A DNA stretch of 64,000 nt from Nosema muscidifuracis (lineage: Eukaryota; Microsporidia; Nosematidae): NCBI GenBank assembly GCA_028335825.1, contig JAIOKI010000013.1, forward strand, positions 186,001 to 250,000, written 5' to 3'. A program made the translations under genes and the position numbers. How positions within the stretch are numbered: position 1 is the stretch's first letter; each line of letters starts with the position of its first letter. Of this stretch, positions 31,401-41,584 are shown one piece after another. The notes beneath the pieces are model-generated. The model was not told the DNA's origin. It ran no database searches and saw nothing but the letters and a program-made list of their open reading frames with translations.

Positions 31401-32603
31401 AAGCTTATGATTTTAATATTCAATAATGATAAATTATTAATTAAGGATATTTTATATATTAATAATAGAGAATCTACTAAATTTTATAAGATAAAGAAAT
31501 TTAAATATTATGAGATTAATATAATTAGTTATGATTTAATAAATTGTACATATAAAAAAACAGTAGAAAGAAATGATATTTATTTAAAATATAAATTATT
31601 TAAACCAAAAAATATTATTAGATCAAAATTTTTAGAATATTATGATAAAATAAGTGATACTGTATTTAAAATAAGAGATGATTCATTAATTTTAGTTAGT
31701 ACAAATAATTTATTAGATTATTATAAGAATGCATATTTAATTAATCAATTTGATAAATTTAATAATGGGTCTGAATATAGAATAATTGATGAGTCTAATC
31801 AAATAATTGATAAGTTTAATCAAATATCTACTCAATCTAATCAAATACTAAGTAACCAATCTAATAATCAAATACTAAATAATCAGGTTAATAATCAATC
31901 TACTCAATCTAATCAATCTACTCAATCTAATAAATCTACTCAATTTAATGATATACACATTATAGGAGAAATTAATATATCAGAATATAAAAATATAAGA
32001 AATATTTCTAATAGAAAAATATACTATCATTGTGATAATTTACAAATAAAGATAAAGAAATCTAAAAAGTTTATTTTATCAAGTAATTCACTTACTTTAC
32101 TAGATAAGAATATTAAAAATAATATGAATATGGGAAATTTAATTAAGTTAATATTTTCTCTACCTGAAATGTATAAAAAAATTACAGATGAAAATTTTAA
32201 GAAATATAATGGAAGTGAATATGGAATGAATTTTATAATCTTTTATAAATATTTATATGAAGATATAAATTATGATACTACTTTAGTCAGGTACTGTCTA
32301 AATATATTATTTAATAAGTGTAGTAATAAGAAATATCTAAAGACAATGTTTAATATTTTATTTCTAATACAAAGAATTAATAAATATAAAGTTAAGAAGT
32401 ATGAAATATATAAAAATGAAGATAAATTAATTATTAATATGATAGATAAATATGAAGATGATAATGTTAATATTTATATACTTAATAAAGATTCAGAGTA
32501 CAAAATATATAAATTAGATTTCTTAGGAAAGAAAGAAGTATCATTTTTTGAAGGCGTTAATTATATAATATGTGATCATTGTAAAGGATATGAAATATTT
32601 TAG
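28449..32603 (+). CDS. SLH1: Slh1/ASCC3-like Ski2-family helicase, single cassette, interrupted by one in-frame stop
   Basis: Codons 1-248 encode a basic helical region ending in a run of ~20-residue repeats (KRLxNEKNQSxE). A TAA at 29193-29195 interrupts that run, and the same frame then continues to 32603. Walker A (APTGIGKT, codons 306-312) lies just after the stop, followed by DEIH (401-404), MSAT, HSRK, IHHAG and QMLGRAGR. A Sec63-type domain comes next, split by an Asn/Ile run near 30815-31015. TNENLLVCAPTG is nearest to Slh1/ASCC3, with Brr2 as the alternative. Both relatives have two helicase cassettes; here the second is absent. In the neighbouring repeat units the TAA position is CAA (Gln). 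Slh1 splits collided ribosomes. CCC lies upstream of the first ATG. Confidence 0.75.
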
Positions 32604-32851
32604 TATGTCTTATTTATGAGTGTTAATTATATAATATGTGATATCTTAAATTAAATATTTTAGTATAAGAAATTAACAATTATTTTAATATGAGTAATAA
32701 ATTAATTTTTTAGTATTAGTAATTAACAACTTAAATATTGAAGTAGTTAACAACTTAGAAATTTTAGTATAAATAATAAATTAAATTAGTACAATCAAAT
32801 ACAAATATTATATTATCAAAATAAATTATAGTACAATAAAATACAACTATT

Positions 32852-34021
32852 TTAATTATTAATGTTGCAAATCTTCTTTAATTTTTCAATCTGTTTAAGA
32901 CTGTCTTCTTCAAATTGATAATCTTTCCTTTTATCATATAAAATAAGTGACATATCACTGTGATTGAGTATTCCATTAATTTCATCATCAAGTATCATTT
33001 TTCTTATTCTTTTCTCAATTACATCCAAATCAAAATTTAATTCATTGGCAATAAATTGTAAATAAATTACTGAATAAGCTTCAATAATCTTTAAAATATT
33101 ACTTTCTAATAAAATATCATAAAGATAAGTCAAATGAGAATAAAGAAATTCATCACTCTCAAGGATAATTTTATTATTTTCTAATAAATCTAAATATCTT
33201 CTAAGATTCCTATCTGTACAACATTTACCAATTTCTAATAATAATTTTACTACACTATCATTAGTGTGATGAACTGTATTTTTATTCTTAAATAAAGCAT
33301 CTAATTCATTCTGATTTTTTGAAATAATTTTACTTAATATAAGATATCTAAGAGATACACAAGCTGCATCATATTTCTTATCAATAGTAAAACCTTCTAT
33401 AGATTCTAAGAAATATGAGAAAGCTGTTTTATAATTACGTTCATCACATAAGTACATTCCATTAAAAAGATCAATTTGTGCTTGTAATTCGTAAGAACAA
33501 TACGTACTAACAGCTAGTGCTCTAGCAGAAGTCAAACTAGCCTTTGCTCTACTAAAATTCTTAATTTTATAATAAGCTTTACTTTCATATACATAAAGAC
33601 CAATAAGATTATTCTTATCATCAAATTTCTTTAAATCTTTAACTACTTCTTTAATTCTTGTTAGTGCTTCATGAAATCTACTTACATAAATATATACATA
33701 AATCCTTTTACATTCCAAATCCAATCTAAGTAAATTTTTATTATCTTTGTCTGCCCATATAATAAGATCATCAAGAACTTTAAGCATCTTTTCTAATGTA
33801 CTAGAATCACAAGGTACCATATCAAATATCTTTTTAATTATTTTAGTTATTCTTGCTGTAGTAATATCTTCCCATAATGATTTAATATTTATTATATTAT
33901 TTTTAAGAAGTTCAAAGTCCTGACTCTCTATAGTCATCTTTTGTATTTCTAAAAATGATGTCTCTTTTTCTTCTTGGGATGAGTTTTTATTTTTTATAAG
34001 GTCTGTATATTCTCTAATCAT
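32852..34021 (-). CDS. RPN6: 26S proteasome lid subunit Rpn6 (PSMD11)
   Basis: The 389-residue protein has TPR-like helical repeats (about 90-260), including ARITKIIKKIFDMVP, ESKAYYKIKNFSRAKASLTSAR and YKTAFSYFLESIEGF. A PCI domain follows at about 265-360, with IIEAYSVIYLQFIANELNFD and EKRIRKMILDDEINGIL. These blocks match Rpn6/PSMD11, which clamps the lid to the 20S-ATPase core. Length is close to the usual 420-435. The start is preceded by CCCC. With the nearby deubiquitinase, cullin and RING genes it documents an active ubiquitin-proteasome system. Confidence 0.93.
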   Translation of the reverse strand: MIREYTDLIKNKNSSQEEKETSFLEIQKMTIESQDFELLKNNIINIKSLWEDITTARITKIIKKIFDMVPCDSSTLEKMLKVLDDLIIWADKDNKNLLRLDLECKRIYVYIYVSRFHEALTRIKEVVKDLKKFDDKNNLIGLYVYESKAYYKIKNFSRAKASLTSARALAVSTYCSYELQAQIDLFNGMYLCDERNYKTAFSYFLESIEGFTIDKKYDAACVSLRYLILSKIISKNQNELDALFKNKNTVHHTNDSVVKLLLEIGKCCTDRNLRRYLDLLENNKIILESDEFLYSHLTYLYDILLESNILKIIEAYSVIYLQFIANELNFDLDVIEKRIRKMILDDEINGILNHSDMSLILYDKRKDYQFEEDSLKQIEKLKKICNINN

Positions 34022-34240
34022 TTTTATGGGGATAAAAAATGAAATGTATTTATATTTGTTTGCATAAAATAATATTCAAATTTATGTAAATGTATATTAA
34101 AAATGTATTTTAATACAAAATATTTTATAGATGTATATTATTAAAAAATATTTATGTATCTTAATAGTATTTAATAATATTAATTATTTAATACAAAATA
34201 CTTCATTTGATAAAAACACTTCATTTAATAATTACTCTTC

Positions 34241-34576
34241 TTATAAACCTTCAAAAATATCTTCAATTTCATCTTTAAAAATACAATAACATTCTAAATA
34301 TGCAAATATTCTACCAGATATTCCAAAAAGTATCATAGATAATTTAGTAAAATGTCCCATAGTAAAATATGAAGAAGCTGATAAATAAATATTAATTGAA
34401 CATTTCTGTAATTTTTCTTTATTATTTTGTGACATATCTGAAATAAATAATCTAACAGATTTCCTAAGTTCATTGAGTCTGTTTAATAAAATTGAAGATT
34501 TAAATTGATTCTTAGATTTGTAATATAATTTAGAAATTATATCGTATTCTTTTTTTAATACATGAATATTATCCAT
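34241..34576 (-). CDS. RMP1: Rmp1/NEPRO-like RNase MRP protein subunit
   Basis: This 111-residue helical protein carries YYKSKNQFKSSILLNRLNEL followed by RKSVRLFI, then a second helical pair with YLSASSYFTMGHFTKLSMIL. Rmp1 and NEPRO share a KNQHR motif followed by a basic helix, and a later F.xLG..LLG.LAR helix. Both are present here in the right order. Rmp1 is specific to RNase MRP, which cleaves pre-rRNA at the A3 site. Yeast Rmp1 is 201 residues. CCC directly touches the ATG, so the start is firm. The family call is moderate because the motif is short. Confidence 0.55.
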   Translation of the reverse strand: MDNIHVLKKEYDIISKLYYKSKNQFKSSILLNRLNELRKSVRLFISDMSQNNKEKLQKCSINIYLSASSYFTMGHFTKLSMILFGISGRIFAYLECYCIFKDEIEDIFEGL

Positions 34577-34914
34577 GGGCTAATAAGAATTTATTTTAGA
34601 TATTTTTTTGTTCATATAAAAAAATTGAATTTAATTTCTAAAAACATGAGTTCTAAACTGCGCTGGAGTTGGTGCTTTGATATTATTTGAGTATATTGAA
34701 TTATATAAGTTATTTATGGTTCTAACTTACGCTGGAGTTAGTGCTTTGGTATTGTTTAAGTATTTTGAATTTAATTTCTAAAAACATGAGTTCTAACTTA
34801 CGCTGGAGTTGATGCTTTGATAATATTTAAGTATATTGAATTATTAAAAGTATTTATTTATTATTGAATTAAATAAAAATTCTTTTCTAAGAACAGAAAA
34901 GCTTTGGCTAGTAT
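34577..34914. repeat. three ~85-bp repeats with a GCTGGAGTTGRTGCTTTG core, plus a dispersed hairpin motif
   Basis: Copies of TTCTAACTTACGCTGGAGTTGATGCTTTG or its variants begin near 34650, 34720 and 34793. Their core is unusually GC-rich for this spacer. From about 34870 to 34912 follows TTCTTTTCTAAGAACAGAAAAGCTTTGGCTAGTAT, a member of the short family seen at 36.74 and 41.6-41.8 kb. Confidence 0.7.
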
Positions 34915-36660
34915 TTAATTATTTTTCTTAATAAATTCATCTAAAGAGGTCTGTTGAATATCGTACTTGCTACATTCAGCATTTTTTAAATTATTTTTTC
35001 CCATTCCTAAACTTTGTAAAACATTCAGTTTTTTAATTAAAACTGGCCATACATATTCATCTACTGTTCCTTTACATACAAGATAATGAATATCTACACT
35101 ACTACTCTGTCCAATTCTGTGAACACGATCTTCTGCTTGTAGTAATGTACCTGGATTCCAATATAATTCAGCAAATACAACAAGTTTTCCACTAGTAAGA
35201 GTTAATCCTGTATTACAAGCTGTTATACTTAATAAAGCCACTCTCACATTGTCATTATTCTGATATTCTTGAACCATTTTATGTCTTTGTGAAGTTGGTA
35301 CTGATCCATCAATCTTAATAAAATTAACTTTTTTCTCTTTTAAATATTTCGTTAATCCTTCCATCATCGTATTATGATGCGCGAAAATGATAAATTTAAC
35401 GTCACGTTCGAGAATAGTATCTATATACAATTTTACTGGATCAAGCTTAATTACAGCTGCGTCATTATACATAGACATCACATTTTGTTCTACATTATCT
35501 CCAATTAAAGGTAAATTATAAACTTCAAGTTTCTTACCACAATTAATTATTATCTGTCTACGGGATTTAGAAGGTAATTGATTAAGTACTTCATCTTTAA
35601 GTCTTCGTATCATAAAATACTTATTTAAAATAAAATTAAGCTCTTCCGCATTACTACATCCTTTGTAGTCATACCATTGCTTAATCTTTCTACCATTACA
35701 ATATCTCATACCATATTCTGAAAAAGTAGGAAATAAAGTTTTATCTATACTTGATATTATAGTATATAATTCAAGAGGTCGACTCACAGCAGGAGTTCCT
35801 GACATTAAAACAAGTCGACCAGCATTTTGTAAAATTGGTAAAATATTTTTAGTTCTTTTACTTGTTGCTGATTTTATATAATGACATTCGTCTGCAATAA
35901 CAACCCCATAATTCATAATTTTAATTATATCAATAAATCTACTACACATATCGTAACTAATTATAGATATTTTATCTCCAAAATCTGTACGAGATCTTAC
36001 TACCTTAGATTCAATACCTAGAAATTGTTGTATAGAAGCAGCCCAATTATCTAATAAAGAAGCTGGTGCTATTATAAGAAGTGGCCATTCGAGTTTGTAA
36101 AATAAAGCTATACCAAGTGCTTGAATAGTTTTTCCAAGACCCATATCATCTCCTAAAATGACACGTCACCCTCTATTAAGTGCAAAATTCACACTTTCTT
36201 TCTGAAACACAAACATTTTATCATAAATTTCTCCTATAAGTTCATATTTCTTGTTCTGTAACGGTTTGCTTAATATATTGAGAGGTCCTTTAGGAATATC
36301 TTTAAAAACAAATTTACTTGTTTTGAGTTGTTTTCGTATCTTTAAATAATCCGAGTGAGTTATTCTCCATTCGTTATGCTTTACGTCGTAAACTGTATCG
36401 TCGAGTTCAAATAAAATATTTGCTAATACTTTATTAGATGGCTTAAGTGTTATTGTACCATGTTCATTAATACTGACTTTAAGTTTGTAACCAGTTTTAT
36501 CGTCTGGATTTTCCGGTAATTTTAGTTTGACAATTTCGTCACTTTTTTCTAATCTTGATTTCAAATTATTAGATCCAATATTCTTATTATTCTCTGAAGT
36601 TACTGATAAAAGTTTCTTTTCTATTATGTTTTGCCAGTTTGATTTCTTTTTGTCATCCAT
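34915..36660 (-). CDS. SMARCAL1: SMARCAL1-like SNF2 annealing helicase, interrupted by one in-frame TGA
   Basis: Codons 1-164 include a HARP-like half domain (LDDTVYDVKHNEWRITHSDYLKIRK) and the start of the helicase (FQKESVNFALNRG). A TGA at codon 165 (36166-36168) is followed in the same frame by RVILGDDMGLGKT (Walker A), DECH, MSGTPAVSRPLELY, FAHHNTMMEGLTKYL, IDGS, SITACNTGLTL, FAELYWNPG and EDRVHRIGQSSSVDIHYLV. These match SMARCAL1/ZRANB3 closely, and relatives have Gly where the TGA lies (KGGRLLLADD). SMARCAL1 rewinds single-stranded DNA at stalled forks. The start follows GGAGGGG seen as CCCC on the minus strand; an upstream in-frame ATG at 36690 would include the motif. Confidence 0.88.
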
Positions 36661-36665
36661 ATGGA

Positions 36666-36669
36666 GGGG
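36666..36669 (-). promoter_or_regulatory. CCCC start signal for the SMARCAL1-like gene
   Basis: On the minus strand the CCCC lies five bases before the ATG at 36660. It argues against the longer frame starting at 36690. Confidence 0.6.
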
Positions 36670-36734
36670 TAATACTTTTAAAATTATCAATATATATATA
36701 AAATTATTGAAGTTCCTTAATTATTTATTTTTAA

Positions 36735-36792
36735 CCCTTAATAAAAGTACATTCCCGTTCTCAAAACGGAAAAGCTTAGTTTTAATTTATTA
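36735..36792. repeat. short dispersed element with a CCGTTCTCAAAACGG hairpin
   Basis: The sequence AATAAAAGTACATTCCCGTTC then TCAAAACGGAAAAGCTTAG contains a 5-bp stem (CCGTT/AACGG) with a 5-base loop. Close relatives occur at about 41587-41650, 41690-41730 and 41765-41825, with weaker ones at 34870 and 7262. The family is described in the findings. Confidence 0.55.
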
Positions 36793-36796
36793 AATA

Positions 36797-36998
36797 TGAC
36801 AAATATTTTCTACATATGAAAATAACTATTTAATTTAAAATTTTACAAATAAACCACAATAATGATATCACTTTGATAAATTAAATTTATTCAAGTATGG
36901 TAGATACTTTCTACATACAAATATAACTATTTAATTTAAAAATTTTTACAAATATACCACAATAATGATATCATTTTGATAAATTAAATTCATTTAAT
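36797..36998. repeat. two ~104-bp direct repeats
   Basis: The unit containing TTTCTACATAYRAAAATAACTA and CCACAATAATGATATCAYTTTG occurs twice, beginning near 36797 and 36901. It lies between the SMARCAL1-like gene and the stop of Doa10. No gene is seen. Confidence 0.8.
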
Positions 36999-37014
36999 AG
37001 ATCATTTGTAAACT

Positions 37015-39477
37015 TTAATGATAATTAATTATTTCTCTATCTACCAAATAATGTTCTCTTCTAATATCATCTACAAAATTTCTAAATCTTCGATATAGAA
37101 ATCCATTGAAATACAAAAAGATAATGATAATCACAAATAGATATAAAATGGGTATATCAGGAGTGCATCCTATACTAAATGAAATCCAAGATTTAAGATA
37201 TCTAATAGTACATAAAAGAAGAGTAGTAGTAGCTGTAAATGAGTAAAGTCTTCTTACAATACTTGTAAACGAATAATTAACTACAGTAATCTCGAATAAA
37301 AACTTCAATAAGAAATATCCAAGGATATCTGAGGTAGCAAAAAAATTTACAAACAAATTACTAGGAATAATATTCATAGAATCATTACCATACAATAAAA
37401 TCGACAGGAATGTGATCCACAATGGCCATACAAGATTTAAGTATAAATAAAATATTCCACTTTTCAAATGATTTCTAATTTTTAGAGAACTTGGCATAGC
37501 TAACGTAATAAACATAACAACTCCGAATACAGAAATAAACAAATAATCAACATAATCTTCAAGAAAATTGTGCTTTTGAACTAAACGATTCGTTATTAAT
37601 TTAGTAAGTCTAAAAAGCAATTTAAATACTAAAGATGTATTGAAGGTTATCATAAATACCATAGCATAGAGATAAAATTTAAAATATTCTGGTACGTAAA
37701 ATACTGAATAATCTCTAGAATTATTTTTACAAAAATACTTCTCTATGTCTTCTCCTGAAACTTTACGCTCGAACCTTTTTTCTACTTTATCTACGTCATA
37801 GTACTTATGCTTATTAGGAAGCCATCTAAAACAATCCTTACTTAGATTTTCTAAAGAGAATATTTCGTTATACAAAAAATTATCCATCTTAACCAATCTA
37901 CTACAAAATCGTATTATTACGTTATTAATATTCATAATAGAAAATAATGTATAATCGAAAGTAGATGATAATATATTAATTAACTTGAGAACGATAAATA
38001 ACTTTTTCAAATCTCTAATACACAACTTCCTATTAATTTCCCCTTTAAGTAAACTAAAAATTATAGCATACATTCCTATGTGTATAAAAGAATTTCTTAG
38101 TACTTTGTAATATGTTGTAATTAGAGATACTTTAGATAACTTATATAAAAATTCGAAAGATCCACTTTCAGGATCAGCAAAGGGCCAGAATAAACCATTT
38201 CTGAACTTTTCTTTATACATCAATATAAAATTCTTTAGGAATGAGTTAAAAAGATATCCTAGCATTATATGAAAGATAAATGAATATAAAGATCTAAGAT
38301 GATATTTTGAAAAATCCACAACTATACCTTGATTTATCAAATAAGAAAATAAGAAGTGTATAAATATACCGTCTATATATATTATTATAGCAAAACATAA
38401 GAATATCAAATTAAGAATCCTTAAGAAATCATAAGCTGTTTTATATTTTTTAACTGCCAAAATTGTAGCAAAAAATAGGGCGTAGAAAAGTACGAACGTT
38501 TTTGTAATTTCGTATAAAAATGCTTCTTTCAGAAATGATGTGAATAACGAATCAGGGAATTCATAATTAATAGATTTCAATAGCTTTGAAAACAAAGATA
38601 TTATAAATATAATATTGCAACATTTAGGAAATAGTTTGTAATCAAATACTATCTCTCTTATCCCACTTCTACTAGTAACTTCATTATCATCCGAACTTAC
38701 ATCATCATAATTATCTTCTATCACATTATTTGGTATATTTTCATCTCTAAGTACAGAACTTAAATTGTTTTCTTGATTAGAAACTAAATTTAAATTTCTA
38801 TGCATATTTGTTGAATTAATTCCATCACGCACTGATAAAATTGAACTATTAACATTTCCATTAGACATAAATGAAAGATCTCTTTGAAAAGCTATATTTG
38901 ACATAATCGTATTATGGGATTCAGTAGAAGACATGGCATCACTAGCCATAGAACTCATCACATTTAGAGAATCTATTCTCAAATTTCTTCTTTGTGATCT
39001 CATTCTAGTAGTTCTCGACACATTAAAGTACAAATAATAAATTAAAAATGATATCATAGACACGAATATACCTACTATTCCTATTAAATATAAATTAACT
39101 CCCAGAAATTCATTAATTCCAAAACCATAGATTTCAAATACCATAAATGAGTTAATTATCACTATAGATGAAACTATAAACAACAGTATCAAAGTCTTGA
39201 TAATCAATTTAAGATATTTCAAAACACAAGAAGCAAATTCTCTTATTAGCAATTTTAATGGAAGAAATTTCGGAGTATTTTCTTTGTAGATATCTTTAAA
39301 AACGTATTTAAATTTGCAAATCGAACAGAAATTTTTGTTACTACTTTTTATATACATAAAGAGACAGTTTTTATGGATATACTTAATAGACCCAGAGCAT
39401 TTACACGGGTAGCATAATTTTTCATCAGCTGTATCACCAACATGGCAAATCTTACAAATGTTTTGATCTTGGCTCAT
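37015..39477 (-). CDS. SSM4: Doa10/Ssm4 (MARCH6-type) ERAD E3 ubiquitin ligase
   Basis: The 820-residue protein begins with an N-terminal RING-CH finger (C8, C11, C25, C27, H35, C38, C51, C54) in the context CKICH...PCKCSGSIKYIHKNCL. More than ten membrane segments follow, with a Ser/Asn-rich cytosolic loop at about 160-265. An N-terminal RING-CH plus many spans is diagnostic of Doa10/Ssm4/MARCH6. This ligase sits in the ER and inner nuclear membrane and marks misfolded or short-lived proteins for the proteasome. Yeast Doa10 is 1319 residues with 14 spans, so this version is reduced. CCCC precedes the ATG. Confidence 0.9.
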   Translation of the reverse strand: MSQDQNICKICHVGDTADEKLCYPCKCSGSIKYIHKNCLFMYIKSSNKNFCSICKFKYVFKDIYKENTPKFLPLKLLIREFASCVLKYLKLIIKTLILLFIVSSIVIINSFMVFEIYGFGINEFLGVNLYLIGIVGIFVSMISFLIYYLYFNVSRTTRMRSQRRNLRIDSLNVMSSMASDAMSSTESHNTIMSNIAFQRDLSFMSNGNVNSSILSVRDGINSTNMHRNLNLVSNQENNLSSVLRDENIPNNVIEDNYDDVSSDDNEVTSRSGIREIVFDYKLFPKCCNIIFIISLFSKLLKSINYEFPDSLFTSFLKEAFLYEITKTFVLFYALFFATILAVKKYKTAYDFLRILNLIFLCFAIIIYIDGIFIHFLFSYLINQGIVVDFSKYHLRSLYSFIFHIMLGYLFNSFLKNFILMYKEKFRNGLFWPFADPESGSFEFLYKLSKVSLITTYYKVLRNSFIHIGMYAIIFSLLKGEINRKLCIRDLKKLFIVLKLINILSSTFDYTLFSIMNINNVIIRFCSRLVKMDNFLYNEIFSLENLSKDCFRWLPNKHKYYDVDKVEKRFERKVSGEDIEKYFCKNNSRDYSVFYVPEYFKFYLYAMVFMITFNTSLVFKLLFRLTKLITNRLVQKHNFLEDYVDYLFISVFGVVMFITLAMPSSLKIRNHLKSGIFYLYLNLVWPLWITFLSILLYGNDSMNIIPSNLFVNFFATSDILGYFLLKFLFEITVVNYSFTSIVRRLYSFTATTTLLLCTIRYLKSWISFSIGCTPDIPILYLFVIIIIFLYFNGFLYRRFRNFVDDIRREHYLVDREIINYH

Positions 39478-40032
39478 TTAAAGGGGTCTAAATATTTTTA
39501 TAAAAAACGTAGAAATTTAATTTGAGCTAAGTTTTTTTTTCAATAGGTCAGATAATAAAAAAACGATTTTAAAAATTGATTATAGTTATAAAAAATATAT
39601 TAAAAATCAAATAAAAAAATTAATTTAAGTTTTGTGGAATTCTTAGTCATAAAATGTCAGAAATTAATATTTTCAGTTAAATAATAAAACTTTTCAATTT
39701 ACTTCCAAGTTATTTATTTTAAATTAAAATTACGTCTGTAAATGAAAAGTTCTTCGTAGTATAATCTTAACAAAATATTATCTCTATGTATATTTAAGTC
39801 TAAATTAGTGTTATATAATTAATTAATGTATGTTTATTTATTCAACATGTTAATATTTATCTCTTGTTAATTAATATACGTATATCTAGAATGATTATTA
39901 AACATAAATTGTATGTTGAGTACTTTCTAAGTCTGGAAGTTCTTTTAAACTTCATAGTAATTAAGTTTATAATAAAAATTAATTTTTCAGTTATTGAATG
40001 AGTATTTATTGATGAAAAAAAATATTATTTAA
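39478..40032. other. intergenic region, no recognised feature
   Basis: This is A+T-rich sequence between Doa10 and the secreted RING-like gene, both on the minus strand. No repeat array, RNA or open frame stands out. Confidence 0.5.
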
Positions 40033-41307
40033 TTAATCATCAACGAGATATAACTGACTTTCAAAATAGAACAAAGGAACTGCATTAGATCTACAATAAG
40101 GACACTTAATCATAAAATTTTCAAACCATTCATTTAAAGATTTGTATCCAATAAAATGATTGCAAGATAACACCAGACAATCATGCTTTCCTACATCCTT
40201 CCCATCGTTTAAATCAAATGAGTAAGTTTCTTGATCTAATATAGTGGTGAAAGAATGTAACTGACCATTTTTTATATTCTCTTTGATCAAAGGTTCTACA
40301 AATTCAGTTTTATTAAGAAGTTCTTTGTAAAAAAACATCAAATTTTCAACATTTGTTCCATTTATCGAAATTATTTGACAATTAGTCCTATATTCTTGAT
40401 CATAAGTTATAAAAATCATTACATTTAGATCGAAATTTATAGAAAAATATCTTATTAGGCTAAGAAAATGCTCTATATGTAATTCCGTATCAAAATATTG
40501 CTTATATTTCATATAGCACATCAGTATTTTAATATTTTGTAGATCTTTCTGTTTATAATCAAGTAAATATGATTTATCAAGTGTTTTTGATTCTTTAATC
40601 ATTTTTTTTTTATCCAATAATATTTCTTTCTTGTTTATCATATAAAAAGCTTCGTCTACAAATGCTAAGATTGGTATGTACATTTCTTTGGAAACAATCT
40701 TATTCTTAAAATCTTTATAATTGTTTACTATATTATGAAACTCTGTCCAGAATATTTTGTATAACATACTGTAATAAGGCTTCGTTTGGAAATCAATTGG
40801 GATTTGTAATTTACTTTCATATGTTGTATCAACAAATTTTATCAATGATGTATCAAAAAATCTACCAGTAAAATCCTTGTTACTGTAAAAATCTTGTAAA
40901 CTACTTTCTTTATTAAAACATTTTTCATATTTATCCATATTACATATTATATAATGAATTTTAAGAAGTAAATGATCCATAGGATTGATTTTTTCAGTAT
41001 CTATAATATCAAATATTGCTGGTATTAAATAGCAATCAACATTAAATATAAAGTTGAAAAAATCGAATATTTTCAATGCATATACTATTTTCATTCGCTT
41101 CTTAAGCATCATTTCTTTATCTATATATATCCTATCAATATCATCATCTAAATCGAAAAGAAATTTCTTAAATACTTTGTAAGCTATTGTGTTCTTATAT
41201 TGTTGTTTAAATTTAACAAGATTATCTTTATATACTTTCTGGTCATCTAAGTAAGATTGTAAATCAACTATGTTACTTGATATTATTCCTAATATAAAAA
41301 TTAACAT
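40033..41307 (-). CDS. secreted orphan protein with C-terminal RING-like motif
   Basis: The 424-residue protein opens with a short hydrophobic stretch (MLIFILGIISS) that looks like a signal peptide. The body is helical and unrecognised. Residues ~375-415 carry a compact zinc-binding pattern, CLVLSCNHFIGYKSLNEWFE followed by KCPYCRSNAVP, as in RING-H2 fingers, but the first Cys pair is replaced by a HDC sequence. A signal peptide plus a terminal RING-like module would fit an exported host-directed ligase; large secreted RING-bearing families are known in some microsporidia. The start is fixed by CCC three bases before 41307; the longer frame to 41343 is less likely. It lies at the edge of a gene-poor island. 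Confidence 0.75.
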   Translation of the reverse strand: MLIFILGIISSNIVDLQSYLDDQKVYKDNLVKFKQQYKNTIAYKVFKKFLFDLDDDIDRIYIDKEMMLKKRMKIVYALKIFDFFNFIFNVDCYLIPAIFDIIDTEKINPMDHLLLKIHYIICNMDKYEKCFNKESSLQDFYSNKDFTGRFFDTSLIKFVDTTYESKLQIPIDFQTKPYYSMLYKIFWTEFHNIVNNYKDFKNKIVSKEMYIPILAFVDEAFYMINKKEILLDKKKMIKESKTLDKSYLLDYKQKDLQNIKILMCYMKYKQYFDTELHIEHFLSLIRYFSINFDLNVMIFITYDQEYRTNCQIISINGTNVENLMFFYKELLNKTEFVEPLIKENIKNGQLHSFTTILDQETYSFDLNDGKDVGKHDCLVLSCNHFIGYKSLNEWFENFMIKCPYCRSNAVPLFYFESQLYLVDD

Positions 41308-41309
41308 GA

Positions 41310-41312
41310 GGG
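41310..41312 (-). promoter_or_regulatory. CCC start signal for the secreted RING-like gene
   Basis: On the minus strand the order is CCCTC-ATG. It places the start at 41307, so the hydrophobic signal sequence becomes the true N-terminus. Confidence 0.65.
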
Positions 41313-41584
41313 AGATATAATTTTTAATTAAAAATAAAAACAAATTAAAATTAGCTAGTCAATTCACAATATAAAAATTATTATTATAGCATATATATGT
41401 TTATAATATATTAAAATTAGAAGTCAACTCACAATATTAATATATATGTATAAATATTACTCTTATCTTTAATTTATTTTTAATTAAATGATAATTATAT
41501 TCTCATTATAAACTAGTGCATTTTAATAAATCAAAAAAAATAATTGATAATTTTAAAAGTTTGAAATTCTTCATTTATTTCTAA

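Noticed and set aside
1384-36168. Non-standard genetic code (TAA or TGA read as sense)
   Set aside because: All other conserved genes end at TAA, TAG or TGA where expected and contain none internally, so wholesale reassignment is excluded; only local events remain possible.
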